NCBI GenBank assembly: GCA_025458085.1
Contig: JALOTC010000007.1
Location: forward strand, 1-36,548
DNA: 36,548 nucleotides
Reading direction: 5' to 3'
From: Cypionkella sp.
GTDB lineage: Bacteria; Pseudomonadota; Alphaproteobacteria; Rhodobacterales; Rhodobacteraceae
Below are positions 24,385 through 32,073 of this stretch, one piece after another. The notes under the pieces are model-generated. The model was not told the origin of the DNA, searched no databases, and saw only the letters and a program-made list of their open reading frames with translations. The position numbers and the translations under genes are program-made. Every line of letters begins with the position of its first letter. Position 1 is the first letter of the stretch.

Positions 24385-25268
24385 CCGGAACCGTTGCACT
24401 GATTGGCGCGGGCGCGATGGGAGGGGCCATCGGCGCGCGGCTGGTGCAGACCGGCACCCCATTGGTGGTCTTTGACCTTGACCCTGAAAAGGTGGCAGCG
24501 CTGGTGGCGCTTGGCGCAAAGGCCGCGCCTTCAGCCGCGGCGGCAGCGGGGGCGGCGCAGGCCGTGATCCTGTCGCTGAATGCAGCGCGGATCGTGCGGG
24601 CGGCGGTCTTTGGGGCAGAGGGTGTGGCCGAGGGTGCCGCCCCCGGCACGCTGATCATTGACATGTCCTCGATCGACCCGGAGTCGACCAAGGCGCTGGC
24701 GGCGGATGCGGCAAGCCATGGCCTGCGGTGGGTGGACAGCCCGCTTTCGGGTGGCATCCCGAAGGCTGCGACCGGGGAACTCACGCTGATGCAAGGCGGG
24801 GCCGAGGCGGATGTGGCCGAGGCGCAGGCGGTGCTGGCGGGTGTGGCCGCGAACCAGACGCGCATGGGCGGGCCGGGCGCGGGACAGACGACAAAGCTGA
24901 TCAATCAGGTGCTCTGCGGTCTTGGCTTTCTGGCCGTGGCCGAAGCGACCGCCCTCGCCCAAGCTGCGGGCGTCGATGCCGATATGATTCCGCGCGCCCT
25001 GCGCGGGGGCCGCGCCGATAGCGCGATCTTGCAGGAATACATGCCCCGTTTTGCCCACCGCGACTATCGCCGCACGGGACGGATCGACAATATGGTCAAG
25101 GATCTGGATGGCGCGGCCGATCTGGCGCGTCTGACCGGCACGTCGATGCCGCTGACCATGCTCTGCGCCGAAATCCACCGGATGCTGACAGCGGCGGGGC
25201 TTGGCGGCGAGGATCAGGCCGCATTGATGGAATTCTTCAAAGGACCGGAAAAGGAACAATTCAGATGA
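24381..25268 (+). CDS. Beta-hydroxyacid dehydrogenase (6PGDH/HIBADH-like)
   Basis: This 295-residue NAD(P)-dependent dehydrogenase has the Rossmann motif GAGAMGG (9-15), the substrate loop DSPLSGGIPKAATGE and the catalytic lysine K172 in GAGQTTKLINQVL. The family includes 3-hydroxyisobutyrate dehydrogenase, tartronate semialdehyde reductase and short 6-phosphogluconate dehydrogenase-like enzymes. At under 300 residues it lacks the long C-terminal domain of classical Gnd. Its place after gluconokinase suggests a role on an aldonate or its breakdown product. AGGAG lies nine bases upstream of the ATG. It overlaps both neighbours by 4 bp. Confidence 0.88.
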   Translation: MTGTVALIGAGAMGGAIGARLVQTGTPLVVFDLDPEKVAALVALGAKAAPSAAAAAGAAQAVILSLNAARIVRAAVFGAEGVAEGAAPGTLIIDMSSIDPESTKALAADAASHGLRWVDSPLSGGIPKAATGELTLMQGGAEADVAEAQAVLAGVAANQTRMGGPGAGQTTKLINQVLCGLGFLAVAEATALAQAAGVDADMIPRALRGGRADSAILQEYMPRFAHRDYRRTGRIDNMVKDLDGAADLARLTGTSMPLTMLCAEIHRMLTAAGLGGEDQAALMEFFKGPEKEQFR

Positions 25269-25600
25269 TCACCCGCTATGCCCTGTTCGAAGGCAAGGTG
25301 CACGAAGGCCAGACCGAAGCCTTTCGCAACGCCGTGCTGACCGAAATCCTGCCGAAGTGGAAGGCTTTCCCCGGTGCCTTGGCCGTGCGGGTGACCTTTG
25401 CCGAAAGCCGGGACGAAGGCGCGCCGGAATATCCGCTGATCCTTGCCATCAGCTATCCCGACCTTGCGGCGGTGGACCGCGCCTTGGCCAGCCCTGCGCG
25501 TAGTGAAGGCAAGGCCGCGACAGAGGCGGTTCTGGCCCGCTATTTCACAGGCCGAATTCACCACCACATCACCACAGCCCATGATCACGAACTGGTCTGA
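25265..25600 (+). CDS. Small ABM/dimeric-barrel-like protein
   Basis: This 111-residue cytoplasmic protein (ITRYALFEGKVHEGQTEAFR, LPKWKAFPGALAVRVTFAE, YPLILAISYPDLAAVDRAL) has the size and pattern of a ferredoxin-like dimeric alpha/beta-barrel protein such as antibiotic biosynthesis monooxygenase-like or L-rhamnose mutarotase-like families. It ends in a His-rich stretch (RIHHHITTAHDHE) that could bind metal or a substrate. The start overlaps the preceding dehydrogenase stop (ATGA). As the last gene of an aldonate operon it could act on an unstable sugar-acid intermediate, but this is inference. Confidence 0.75.
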   Translation: MITRYALFEGKVHEGQTEAFRNAVLTEILPKWKAFPGALAVRVTFAESRDEGAPEYPLILAISYPDLAAVDRALASPARSEGKAATEAVLARYFTGRIHHHITTAHDHELV

Positions 25601-25677
25601 GGTGGCAGGCCTATGACGGGGCCGATCACACAGGGCGGGGGCTGGATTCAGCTGCGGGGGGAAGATAGCTTGCGCCC

Positions 25678-26694
25678 ATGACCGCATCGCGCAAAGCCCC
25701 CACCATGACCGATGTCGCCCGTCTTGCGGGCGTCTCGCCCATGACGGTCAGCCGTGCCTTCAAATCCCACAGTTCCATCAGCAGCACCACGCGGGATGCG
25801 ATCCTGAAGGCGGCTGATGAACTGGGCTATGTTTTTGACAGCACCGCTTCGAACCTGCGGTCGCAGAGGACGGATTTCGTTGCTGTCACGATCCCGTCGA
25901 TCAACAATGCGAACTTTGCCGATACTGTCCGTGCGCTTTCAGACGGGCTGAAATCGCGGGGGCTGCAAATCCTGCTGGGCATGACCGATTACGACATGAC
26001 CGAGGAGGAAAGGCTGATCGAACAGCTTTTGCGCCGCAGGCCAGAGGCGATTGTGGTGACCGGGGGCAACCATACCCCCCGCGCGCGCAGGCTTTTGGAA
26101 AACGCGGGCATCCCGGTCATCGAAACATGGGATCTGCCCGCCGCCCCGATTGACCATGTCGTGGGCTTTTCCAATGCCGAGGCCGTGCGCGGGATGGTCG
26201 ATCATTTCGTGGCCCAAGGGATGACCCGCATCGCCTTTATCGGCGGGGACGCCAGCCGCGATACGCGTGGGGCTGACCGGCGCGCAGGCTTTGTCGCGGC
26301 GATGCAGGCCCATGGACTTGATGCCTCTCGCCTGATCGCAGCCGGCCAACCACCGATTTCGATGCGCGAGGGGGCAGAGGCGATGGCGCGGCTGCTGGAC
26401 AGCCTGCCCGACACCGAAGGGGTGATCTGCGTCTCGGACCTATCGGCCTTTGGCGCGCTTGCGGAATGTCAGCGGCGCGGTATTGCCGTGCCGGAGCGCC
26501 TGTCGATCGCAGGCTTTGGAGATTATGAAATCGCGGGCGTCGCGGTCCCCGCGCTGACCACGATCAACCCGCACCCGAAAGAGATCGGCCAGCGCGCCGT
26601 TCAACTGATCCTTGACCTGATCGATGGCAAAGGTGCCGGGCCTGCACGGATCACCATCACGCCTGACCTGATCTTGCGCCAATCAAGCCGTTAG
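25678..26694 (+). CDS. LacI family regulator 2 (GntR-like)
   Basis: This 338-residue regulator has a LacI helix-turn-helix (MTDVARLAGVSPMTVSRAF, residues about 10-28), hinge region DELGYVFDSTASNLRSQ and an effector domain with GGNHTPRARRLL and PVIETWD, resembling E. coli GntR. Start ATG at 25678 has only a distant GGGGGAAG; an ATG nine codons later is possible and still keeps the domain. It follows the idnO operon by 77 bp in the same direction and may be co-transcribed. Unlike the other three LacI genes here, no GTTAACGATAAC-like dyad is seen directly upstream. It is convergent with dctP, with a terminator between. Confidence 0.9.
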   Translation: MTASRKAPTMTDVARLAGVSPMTVSRAFKSHSSISSTTRDAILKAADELGYVFDSTASNLRSQRTDFVAVTIPSINNANFADTVRALSDGLKSRGLQILLGMTDYDMTEEERLIEQLLRRRPEAIVVTGGNHTPRARRLLENAGIPVIETWDLPAAPIDHVVGFSNAEAVRGMVDHFVAQGMTRIAFIGGDASRDTRGADRRAGFVAAMQAHGLDASRLIAAGQPPISMREGAEAMARLLDSLPDTEGVICVSDLSAFGALAECQRRGIAVPERLSIAGFGDYEIAGVAVPALTTINPHPKEIGQRAVQLILDLIDGKGAGPARITITPDLILRQSSR

Positions 26695-26801
26695 ACGGAT
26701 AGGAGGCGGGCACTTCGCCGTTCCCTTGGCCGACATCCGCGCGGGATGGGTACGGGGTGGGCGGATCCCCCTTCAAGGGGACGGTCAAAAAGGACACGGA
26801 A

Positions 26802-26825
26802 AAAGGGGCGGTTGCCCGCCCCTTT
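26802..26825 (-). terminator. Intrinsic terminator of the TRAP operon
   Basis: AAAGGGGCGG (26802-26811), loop TTGC, CCGCCCCTTT (26816-26825) is a perfect ten-base-pair stem. Read on the minus strand, it lies 21 bp after the dctP stop and is followed by a run of T (TTTTT counting the stem end), as expected for rho-independent termination of dctQMP. A second dyad, CCCCTT and AAGGGG, lies near 26767-26780. Confidence 0.75.
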
Positions 26826-26846
26826 CCTGCAAACCATCAGAGCCGA

Positions 26847-27821
26847 TTACTGCTGTGCGGCCAGGATCGCGTTCACAACTGCATCACCCTGTTCGGCAAT
26901 GAAGCTGTCCCACACGGGCTTCACCGCAGCTTGGAAGGCAGCGGCATCGACATCATCGTTCACTTCCATGCCTGCGGCTTTCAGTTCTTCGATCATGCCG
27001 GCTTCCTTTTCCTGCACGGCCTTGCGCTGCATTGCCACGGCTTCGGCCGCGACCTCGGCGATGACCTTCTGCTCTTCAGCTGTCAGGCTGTTGAACTTTG
27101 CGTCATTCATCACAAGCGCCAGCGCAGAATAGGCATGCTGGGTCAGGCTGAGGTGCTTTTGCACCTCGTTGAACTTGAACGACAGCACGATCCCGATCGG
27201 GTGGTCCTGCGCATCGACCACGCCGGTTTCCAGCGCGGTGTAAAGCTCTGCCACGGGCAGCTGCGTCGGGTTCGCGCCCAGAAGCGCGAACATTTCGTTC
27301 AGCGCCTTGGAGTTGTTGACCCGCATGTTCAGCCCCGAAAGATCAGCCGGGGTCCGGATCGGGCCACGGTTGTTCGTCATGTTGCGATAGCCGTTTTCGG
27401 GAAAGCCCAGCACCTTTAGCCCATGCTGGGTAAACTCGCCCGCGATGCCCTGCCCGATTTCGCCATCCAGCACGGCATAGGCGGTGTCGCGCGTGGGGAA
27501 CATGAAGGGCAGTTCAAAGGCCCCGGCCTGCGGCACAAGACCTGTGAAGTTATTCAGGCCCGACATGGCGATGTCGATGATGCCCGACCGCGCGCCATCG
27601 ATCATTGCGGCGTCATTGCCAAGCTGACCCTGCGGGAAGATCGCCACGGTGACCGAACCATTGGTCCGCGCCTCCACCTGTTCCTTGAAGAACAGCGATA
27701 GGGTCTGTTGCAGGTCCGTTTCCGGCGCAGCATGGGCGAGCTTCAGCTCCGTCTGTGCCTGTGCGCCGAAAGCGGCAAGGGCGAAGGCAGATGCCAGCCC
27801 GAGTGTCTTGAGAATATTCAT
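26847..27821 (-). CDS. dctP: TRAP transporter substrate-binding protein DctP
   Basis: This 324-residue periplasmic protein has a Sec signal peptide (MNILKTLGLASAFALAAFGAQA) and the DctP fold: LKLAHAAPETDLQQTLSLFF, FPQGQLGNDAAMIDGARSG, and GLNMRVNNSKALNEMFALLG, in which the conserved Arg (MRV) usually binds the ligand carboxylate. The motif AELYTALETGVVDAQDHPIG follows. TRAP systems import organic acids, driven by sodium or proton gradients, and DctP subfamilies include aldonate and uronate binders. The start has GGGAGGA about six bases upstream. It is the last gene of dctQ-dctM-dctP, 15 bp after dctM. Given the neighbours, gluconate, idonate or a ketogluconate is a likely ligand. Confidence 0.93.
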   Translation of the reverse strand: MNILKTLGLASAFALAAFGAQAQTELKLAHAAPETDLQQTLSLFFKEQVEARTNGSVTVAIFPQGQLGNDAAMIDGARSGIIDIAMSGLNNFTGLVPQAGAFELPFMFPTRDTAYAVLDGEIGQGIAGEFTQHGLKVLGFPENGYRNMTNNRGPIRTPADLSGLNMRVNNSKALNEMFALLGANPTQLPVAELYTALETGVVDAQDHPIGIVLSFKFNEVQKHLSLTQHAYSALALVMNDAKFNSLTAEEQKVIAEVAAEAVAMQRKAVQEKEAGMIEELKAAGMEVNDDVDAAAFQAAVKPVWDSFIAEQGDAVVNAILAAQQ

Positions 27822-27836
27822 GTCAGTCCTCCCTTT

Positions 27837-29126
27837 TTATCGTGCAGTTCCGCCCAAGAAGCTGGCGGGGATGGTGATGAGTTCAGGAAACAGGATGAAA
27901 AGCCCCAGAAGCACGGTATAGGCCGCAACAAAGGGGGCGACGCCACGCACGGCTGTGCTCATGCTGACTTTGGCCACGCCGCAGATCACGTTCAGCACTG
28001 TGCCGACCGGCGGGGTGATCAGGCCGATGGAGCAATTCAGCACAAACATCAGGCCGAAATAGACCGGATCGATCCCCGCCATCGCGGTCAGCGGCATGAA
28101 CAGCGGCACAAGGATCAGGATCGTCGGCGCAAGGTCCATCACCATGCCGACCGCAAAGACGATCAGCATGATGACCAGCATCAGAAGGCGCGGATTGTCG
28201 ATCAGCGGCGCCAGCAGGACGCCCAGTTGCTGCGGCAGTTGCGCCACTGTTATCAGCCAAGAGGCAACCATGGCCGCGCCCACAAGGAACATAACCATCG
28301 CTGTGGACCGAGCGGCAGAGAGCAGCACCTCGAACATCATGGTCCAAGTCAGCGACCGATAGACCAGAAGCGAGATCACAATGGCATAGACCGCTGCGAC
28401 GACGGCTGCCTCGGTCGGCGTGAAGGCCCCCGAACGGATGCCGCCGATGATGATGACGGGCAAGAGCAGCGCCCAGAAGCCGTCTTTCAGCGCGGCCATG
28501 CGCTCCCGCCCACTGGCGCGGGGCATCGTCTCTATCTCTTCGTTGCGCATCAGAAAGCGCCAGACCACCATGAGCGTCAGGCCCATCATAAGCCCCGGCG
28601 CGATGCCAGCCATGAAGAGCTTGCCGATCGAGATATTGCCGGCGACCCCGATCAGGATCAGCGGCAAGGATGGCGGGATGATCGGCGCGATGATGCCGCC
28701 GGAGGCCAGAAGACCAAGGCTGCGCGCCTCGGGATAACCGGCCTTGCGCATCATCGGGTAAAGGATCGACACCAGCGCCGCCGCATCGGCCACGGCTGAT
28801 CCCGAAAGCCCCGCGAGCACAATTGAGGTTATGATCGCCACATAGCCAAGCCCGCCGCGCCGGTGGCCGACAAGGGTCATCGCCAAGGCGACGATCTTGG
28901 TCGAAAGCCCGCCGCGCGACATGACCTCGCCCGCGACGAGGAAGAAGGGGATGGCAAGCAAGGGGAAACTGTCCACGCCATTCACAAGGCCTTGGGCCAG
29001 AATGTCGGAACTGAAGGTATCAAGCTGGATCATCAAGGCGATGGAGGCCAGCAGAAGGGCAAAAGCGATGGGCAGGCCCACGAAAATGCCGAAAAACAGA
29101 ACGGCAAGGAAAAGGACAAGGGTCAC
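27837..29126 (-). CDS. dctM: TRAP transporter large permease DctM
   Basis: This 429-residue protein has about twelve hydrophobic helices and the DctM family features GLPIAFALLLASI, LLAIPFFLVAGEVMSRGG, GGIIAPIIPPSLPLILIG and ITPPVGTVLNVICGVAK. The GTG start at 29126 has GGAGGAA about five bases upstream and overlaps the dctQ stop (GTGA), which indicates coupled translation. An upstream in-frame extension covers dctQ sequence and is rejected. It forms the ion-coupled translocation channel with DctQ. Confidence 0.93.
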   Translation of the reverse strand: MTLVLFLAVLFFGIFVGLPIAFALLLASIALMIQLDTFSSDILAQGLVNGVDSFPLLAIPFFLVAGEVMSRGGLSTKIVALAMTLVGHRRGGLGYVAIITSIVLAGLSGSAVADAAALVSILYPMMRKAGYPEARSLGLLASGGIIAPIIPPSLPLILIGVAGNISIGKLFMAGIAPGLMMGLTLMVVWRFLMRNEEIETMPRASGRERMAALKDGFWALLLPVIIIGGIRSGAFTPTEAAVVAAVYAIVISLLVYRSLTWTMMFEVLLSAARSTAMVMFLVGAAMVASWLITVAQLPQQLGVLLAPLIDNPRLLMLVIMLIVFAVGMVMDLAPTILILVPLFMPLTAMAGIDPVYFGLMFVLNCSIGLITPPVGTVLNVICGVAKVSMSTAVRGVAPFVAAYTVLLGLFILFPELITIPASFLGGTAR

Positions 29127-29608
29127 GGCTGTTCCTCCGCCTTTTCGCGCAGGCGGCGCGGGTCGATGAAGCGGACAACTGCCACCCCGCCCATCAGAAC
29201 GGCAGAGACGACACCGGCAAGATAAAAGAGCGCCGAAGGCAAGCCCGTGAGTTGTGATGTATTGGCCCAGTTCGCCATGGTCTGATGCCATGAGCCGATG
29301 AAGAACATGACCATGCAAAGGATGACCACCATCCAGCAAAAGCGCCGCAGAAACGGCACGGCGCGCGGGAAAAGGCGTTCGGAGAATTCGCTAAGCGCGA
29401 GATGTTCATCGTGGCGCAGCGCCACTGCCGCCCCCAAAAGGACGATCCAGACAAAGCCAAGCCGCGCCAATTCCACCGATTGACGGATGCCCGAAGAAAA
29501 GCCGTAGCGCATGACCACATTGGCAAAAACAATGGCGATCATCGCGCCCATCAGTGCCACCAGCACGATGTCAATGATGGCCCATAAACGCCGGACAAGC
29601 GCCGCCAT
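29123..29608 (-). CDS. dctQ: TRAP transporter small permease DctQ
   Basis: This 161-residue protein has four membrane helices (about 10-32, 45-62, 85-105 and 128-148), with the family features VFANVVMRYGF, ELARLGFVWIVLLGAA and RHDEHLALSEF. The ATG at 29608 has GGGGAG about six bases upstream. It is the first gene of the TRAP operon. The 89-bp gap to the divergent LacI gene carries two GntR-like dyads, so transport is likely controlled by the same repressors as catabolism. Confidence 0.92.
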   Translation of the reverse strand: MAALVRRLWAIIDIVLVALMGAMIAIVFANVVMRYGFSSGIRQSVELARLGFVWIVLLGAAVALRHDEHLALSEFSERLFPRAVPFLRRFCWMVVILCMVMFFIGSWHQTMANWANTSQLTGLPSALFYLAGVVSAVLMGGVAVVRFIDPRRLREKAEEQP

Positions 29609-29666
29609 TCTTCTCCCCCCTTTTCTTCGACACCCTCTTTGCCCTTGCCGGGTAAAGCTCCTCTGG

Positions 29667-29678
29667 GTTATCGTTAAC
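29667..29678. promoter_or_regulatory. Shared dyad (inverted copy) upstream of TRAP operon
   Basis: GTTATCGTTAAC is the exact reverse complement of the dyads at 18860 and 23073. It sits in a slightly larger palindrome, GGG TTA TCG TTA ACCC (29665-29680), between dctQ and the LacI gene at 29698. Confidence 0.6.
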
Positions 29679-29685
29679 CCAAATT

Positions 29686-29697
29686 GGTATCGATAAC
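29686..29697. promoter_or_regulatory. Second dyad, abutting the LacI regulator 3 start
   Basis: GGTATCGATAAC is a variant of the shared dyad with centre 19 bp from that at 29667-29678, about two helical turns. It ends one base before the ATG of the LacI gene, so repressor bound here would block its transcription or early elongation. Confidence 0.5.
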
Positions 29698-30726
29698 ATG
29701 AAGTCGAGTCAACCCCCCGCCGGACCACGCCCCCCGACAATCGTCACCGTTGCTACGGCGGCGGGAGTCAGTCCCATGACCGTGTCGAAAGTGCTGCGCG
29801 GCACAGGGCGGATCAGCGCGGATACGCGCGAAAGGGTGCTGCGGCTGGCCGATCAACTGGGCTATGTGCCCAATGGCCTTGCCGGGGCGCTGTCGTCGCA
29901 AACAAGCCAGATCGTGGGCGTCCTGATCCCCTCGATCGGGGATATGGTCTATTCCGGCGTGCTTGCGGGCATCAATTCCGTCCTCGTGCCGCGTGGCTTT
30001 GCCGCGTTCATCGGCGAGACTTTCTTTGACCCAGAGGCAGAGGCGCGGCTGGTGCGGACGATTCTTTCCCTGAAACCCTCGGCACTCATCCTGACAGGGG
30101 GATTGGCCCGGACCGCAGGCACAGCGCATCTGTTGCGGCAAAGCGGGGTGCGCTGCGTGCAGCTTTGGGATGGCGATTGCCCCGATCTGGAGGCCACGGT
30201 GGGGCTGTCGCATCTGGCGGCCGGGCGGGCGGCGGCGGGGCTGTTCCTTGCCGCGGGGCTAGAGGAGGCGTGGTTCATCGGCGCGCAACTGGACCGCGAT
30301 CTTTGCGCCGCGCGACGGATGGAAGGGTTCCGCACGCAGATGGAGGCGGCGGGCGGGCGTTGCCACATCCATGCCGATGCCACCCGCCCCCGCGACACAG
30401 AGACGGGCGAGGCGCTGACGGCAGAACTGCTGCGCGCGGGCAGGCTGCCTGCGGCCATTCACTACCTCAACGATGCCATGGCCATCGGCGGGCTGCGGGC
30501 GCTTTTGGCGGCGGGGGTGGATGTGCCGGGGCAGACGTCGATCATCGGCTTTAACGGCACATCGCTGCGCCATGCGATCCAGACGCGGCTGACAACGATT
30601 GATGTGCCGCTGCATGATGTCGGCGCGCGGGCCGCACAGGCGCTGTTACACATGGATGCCTCTGGCACCGATCTGGTGCCCTTCCGCATCGTCACCGGAA
30701 CGACACTGCGCCGCCCCGAGCCGTAA
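29698..30726 (+). CDS. LacI family regulator 3 (GntR-like)
   Basis: This 342-residue regulator has a helix-turn-helix (TVATAAGVSPMTVSKVLRG, about residues 18-36), hinge LADQLGYVPNGLAGALSS and a LacI effector domain (IVGVLIPSIGDMVYSGVLAG). It is related to the other three LacI proteins of the window. The ATG at 29698 is the only good start because no other start codon lies before the helix-turn-helix, yet no Shine-Dalgarno is visible: the operator dyad occupies that place. The message may be leaderless or start very close. It diverges from the TRAP operon and is probably its regulator. It is convergent with LacI regulator 4 with a 9-bp gap. Confidence 0.9.
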   Translation: MKSSQPPAGPRPPTIVTVATAAGVSPMTVSKVLRGTGRISADTRERVLRLADQLGYVPNGLAGALSSQTSQIVGVLIPSIGDMVYSGVLAGINSVLVPRGFAAFIGETFFDPEAEARLVRTILSLKPSALILTGGLARTAGTAHLLRQSGVRCVQLWDGDCPDLEATVGLSHLAAGRAAAGLFLAAGLEEAWFIGAQLDRDLCAARRMEGFRTQMEAAGGRCHIHADATRPRDTETGEALTAELLRAGRLPAAIHYLNDAMAIGGLRALLAAGVDVPGQTSIIGFNGTSLRHAIQTRLTTIDVPLHDVGARAAQALLHMDASGTDLVPFRIVTGTTLRRPEP

Positions 30727-30735
30727 GACCAACGC

Positions 30736-31773
30736 CTAACCGCGCAGGGTTTGCCCCCGGTCCAGTCTGGGCGTGATCTCCTCGCGCGCGCCACGGGGCG
30801 CACCTGCAAGGCGGGAAAGGATCATCCGCGCCGCAGACCGCCCGATGTCGAACCTGCGGGTATCGGTCGTGGCAATGCGCGGGGTGATGCCATCAAGAAA
30901 CTCAAGTCCCGAAAAACCAGCCAATCCCGTTTCTTCGGGCACCTTGCGCCCTGCGGCCTGCAAGGCAAAGAGCGCACCAGCTGCGATCATGTCATTGGTG
31001 CAATAGAGAAAATCCACCTCTGGCCAATGGGAAAGAGCCGTTGCCGCCAGTGCCCTGCCCTTTGGCACGGAACTCGCGCCATTATAGGACAGGCTCCCCA
31101 GAACCGGCACCCCTGCGGCGCGGAGCGTTTCCTCGAACCCGCGAAAGCGGCTGTCTTGCCGCCTGTCGCCCTGTTGCGCCGATCGCAAAAGCACCGCATT
31201 GCGATGGCCTGCCGCGATCATCGCGCGCGCCATCGCCACGCCGACACCATGTTGCGACACGCCCACCACACCATCAATGCCGGTCCCGTCGCTATCCATG
31301 ATCTCAACCACCGGGATATCCGCACGGGCCAACATGGCGCGGGTCGTGTCGTCATGCTCCAGCCCCGTCAGCACAACCGCCGAAGGCCGCCATGCCAAGA
31401 GTTCCGCCAGAACCTGCGCCTCGGTCGCCGTGTCGTATTTCCCAAAACCCAGCACGGCTTGCAAATCGCTGCCCTCCAGCCCCGCGTTCAGGCCCATCAG
31501 GACTTCGGGAAAGACCATGTTCGACATGCCCGGCACAATCACAGCGACGAGTGGCACCCGCGCCCCTGCCAAGGCGCCTGCGATGCGGTTCGGGACATAG
31601 CCAAGGCTGCGGGCCGTATTGCGGACCCGTGCGGCAATATCGCCCGACACCCCACGCTGCCCGCGCAGAACACGGCTGACGGTCATTTCAGAAACGCCGC
31701 AGGCCGCCGCGATATCGCTTTGCGAGATCTTCGACACGGGGCGCGGAGGGAAGGAACGCGAAGGGGATGTCAT
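30736..31773 (-). CDS. LacI family regulator 4 (GntR-like)
   Basis: This 345-residue regulator has a helix-turn-helix (ISQSDIAAACGVSEMTVSRV, about 16-35), hinge RSLGYVPNRIAGALAG and an effector domain with VPLVAVIVPGMSNMVFPEVL and DIPVVEIMDSDGTGIDGVVG, again like E. coli GntR. The ATG at 31773 has AAGGTAG about six bases upstream. It stands at the edge of the sugar-acid island, tail to tail with regulator 3. A dyad variant, GTTATCGTTATC, lies 92 bp upstream. Tandem related repressors could respond to different aldonates at overlapping sites, as GntR and IdnR do in E. coli. Confidence 0.9.
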   Translation of the reverse strand: MTSPSRSFPPRPVSKISQSDIAAACGVSEMTVSRVLRGQRGVSGDIAARVRNTARSLGYVPNRIAGALAGARVPLVAVIVPGMSNMVFPEVLMGLNAGLEGSDLQAVLGFGKYDTATEAQVLAELLAWRPSAVVLTGLEHDDTTRAMLARADIPVVEIMDSDGTGIDGVVGVSQHGVGVAMARAMIAAGHRNAVLLRSAQQGDRRQDSRFRGFEETLRAAGVPVLGSLSYNGASSVPKGRALAATALSHWPEVDFLYCTNDMIAAGALFALQAAGRKVPEETGLAGFSGLEFLDGITPRIATTDTRRFDIGRSAARMILSRLAGAPRGAREEITPRLDRGQTLRG

Positions 31774-32073
31774 CCTTGGCTACCTTTTCCTTCTCGACTG
31801 GTCCGGTGACGTACCGGTGCGCTGACCGCCCCTGACCGCTGCACATATTCTGCTCACATCCCATGTTATCGTTATCACACCGGCAGCACAATCTGCAATC
31901 CCACCCGCTGCCCCGGCGCGCATTCCTTGGGTTACAGGAAAGCCGGATTTTCCGTGACAGTACGGCGGAAGACAGGCAGATGTTGACATAGGCGTCGCAG
32001 AAGCTGCACCGGCGACCTGCCGGCACATCTTCTGCCAATGCCGCTTTGTTTTTCGTCGTCGGAGTATTGTGCG
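31774..32073. other. 300-bp divergent intergenic region
   Basis: This gap separates LacI regulator 4 from the secreted repeat protein. It holds the dyad at 31865-31876, a short GTACCGGTGC element at 31811-31820 that loosely recalls the CCGG-centred operator at 18805, and the tandem CTGACCGC cc CTGACCGC (31822-31839). I see no tRNA, no convincing small ORF and no long hairpin. Confidence 0.4.
31865..31876. promoter_or_regulatory. Shared dyad variant upstream of LacI regulator 4
   Basis: GTTATCGTTATC, in reverse GATAACGATAAC followed by ATGG, matches the shared element at 11 of 12 positions. It keeps the GATAACAT extension seen at 18860 (GATAACATGA) and 29686 (GATAACATGA). Confidence 0.5.

Noticed and set aside
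27708-28799. 363-codon open frame on the plus strand opposite dctM/dctP
   Set aside because: The translation is a His/Asp/Arg/Gln-rich shadow of the hydrophobic dctM gene.
31822-31839. Tandem CTGACCGC repeat upstream of LacI regulator 4
   Set aside because: Two short copies only, not seen elsewhere in the window; could be chance in GC-rich DNA.
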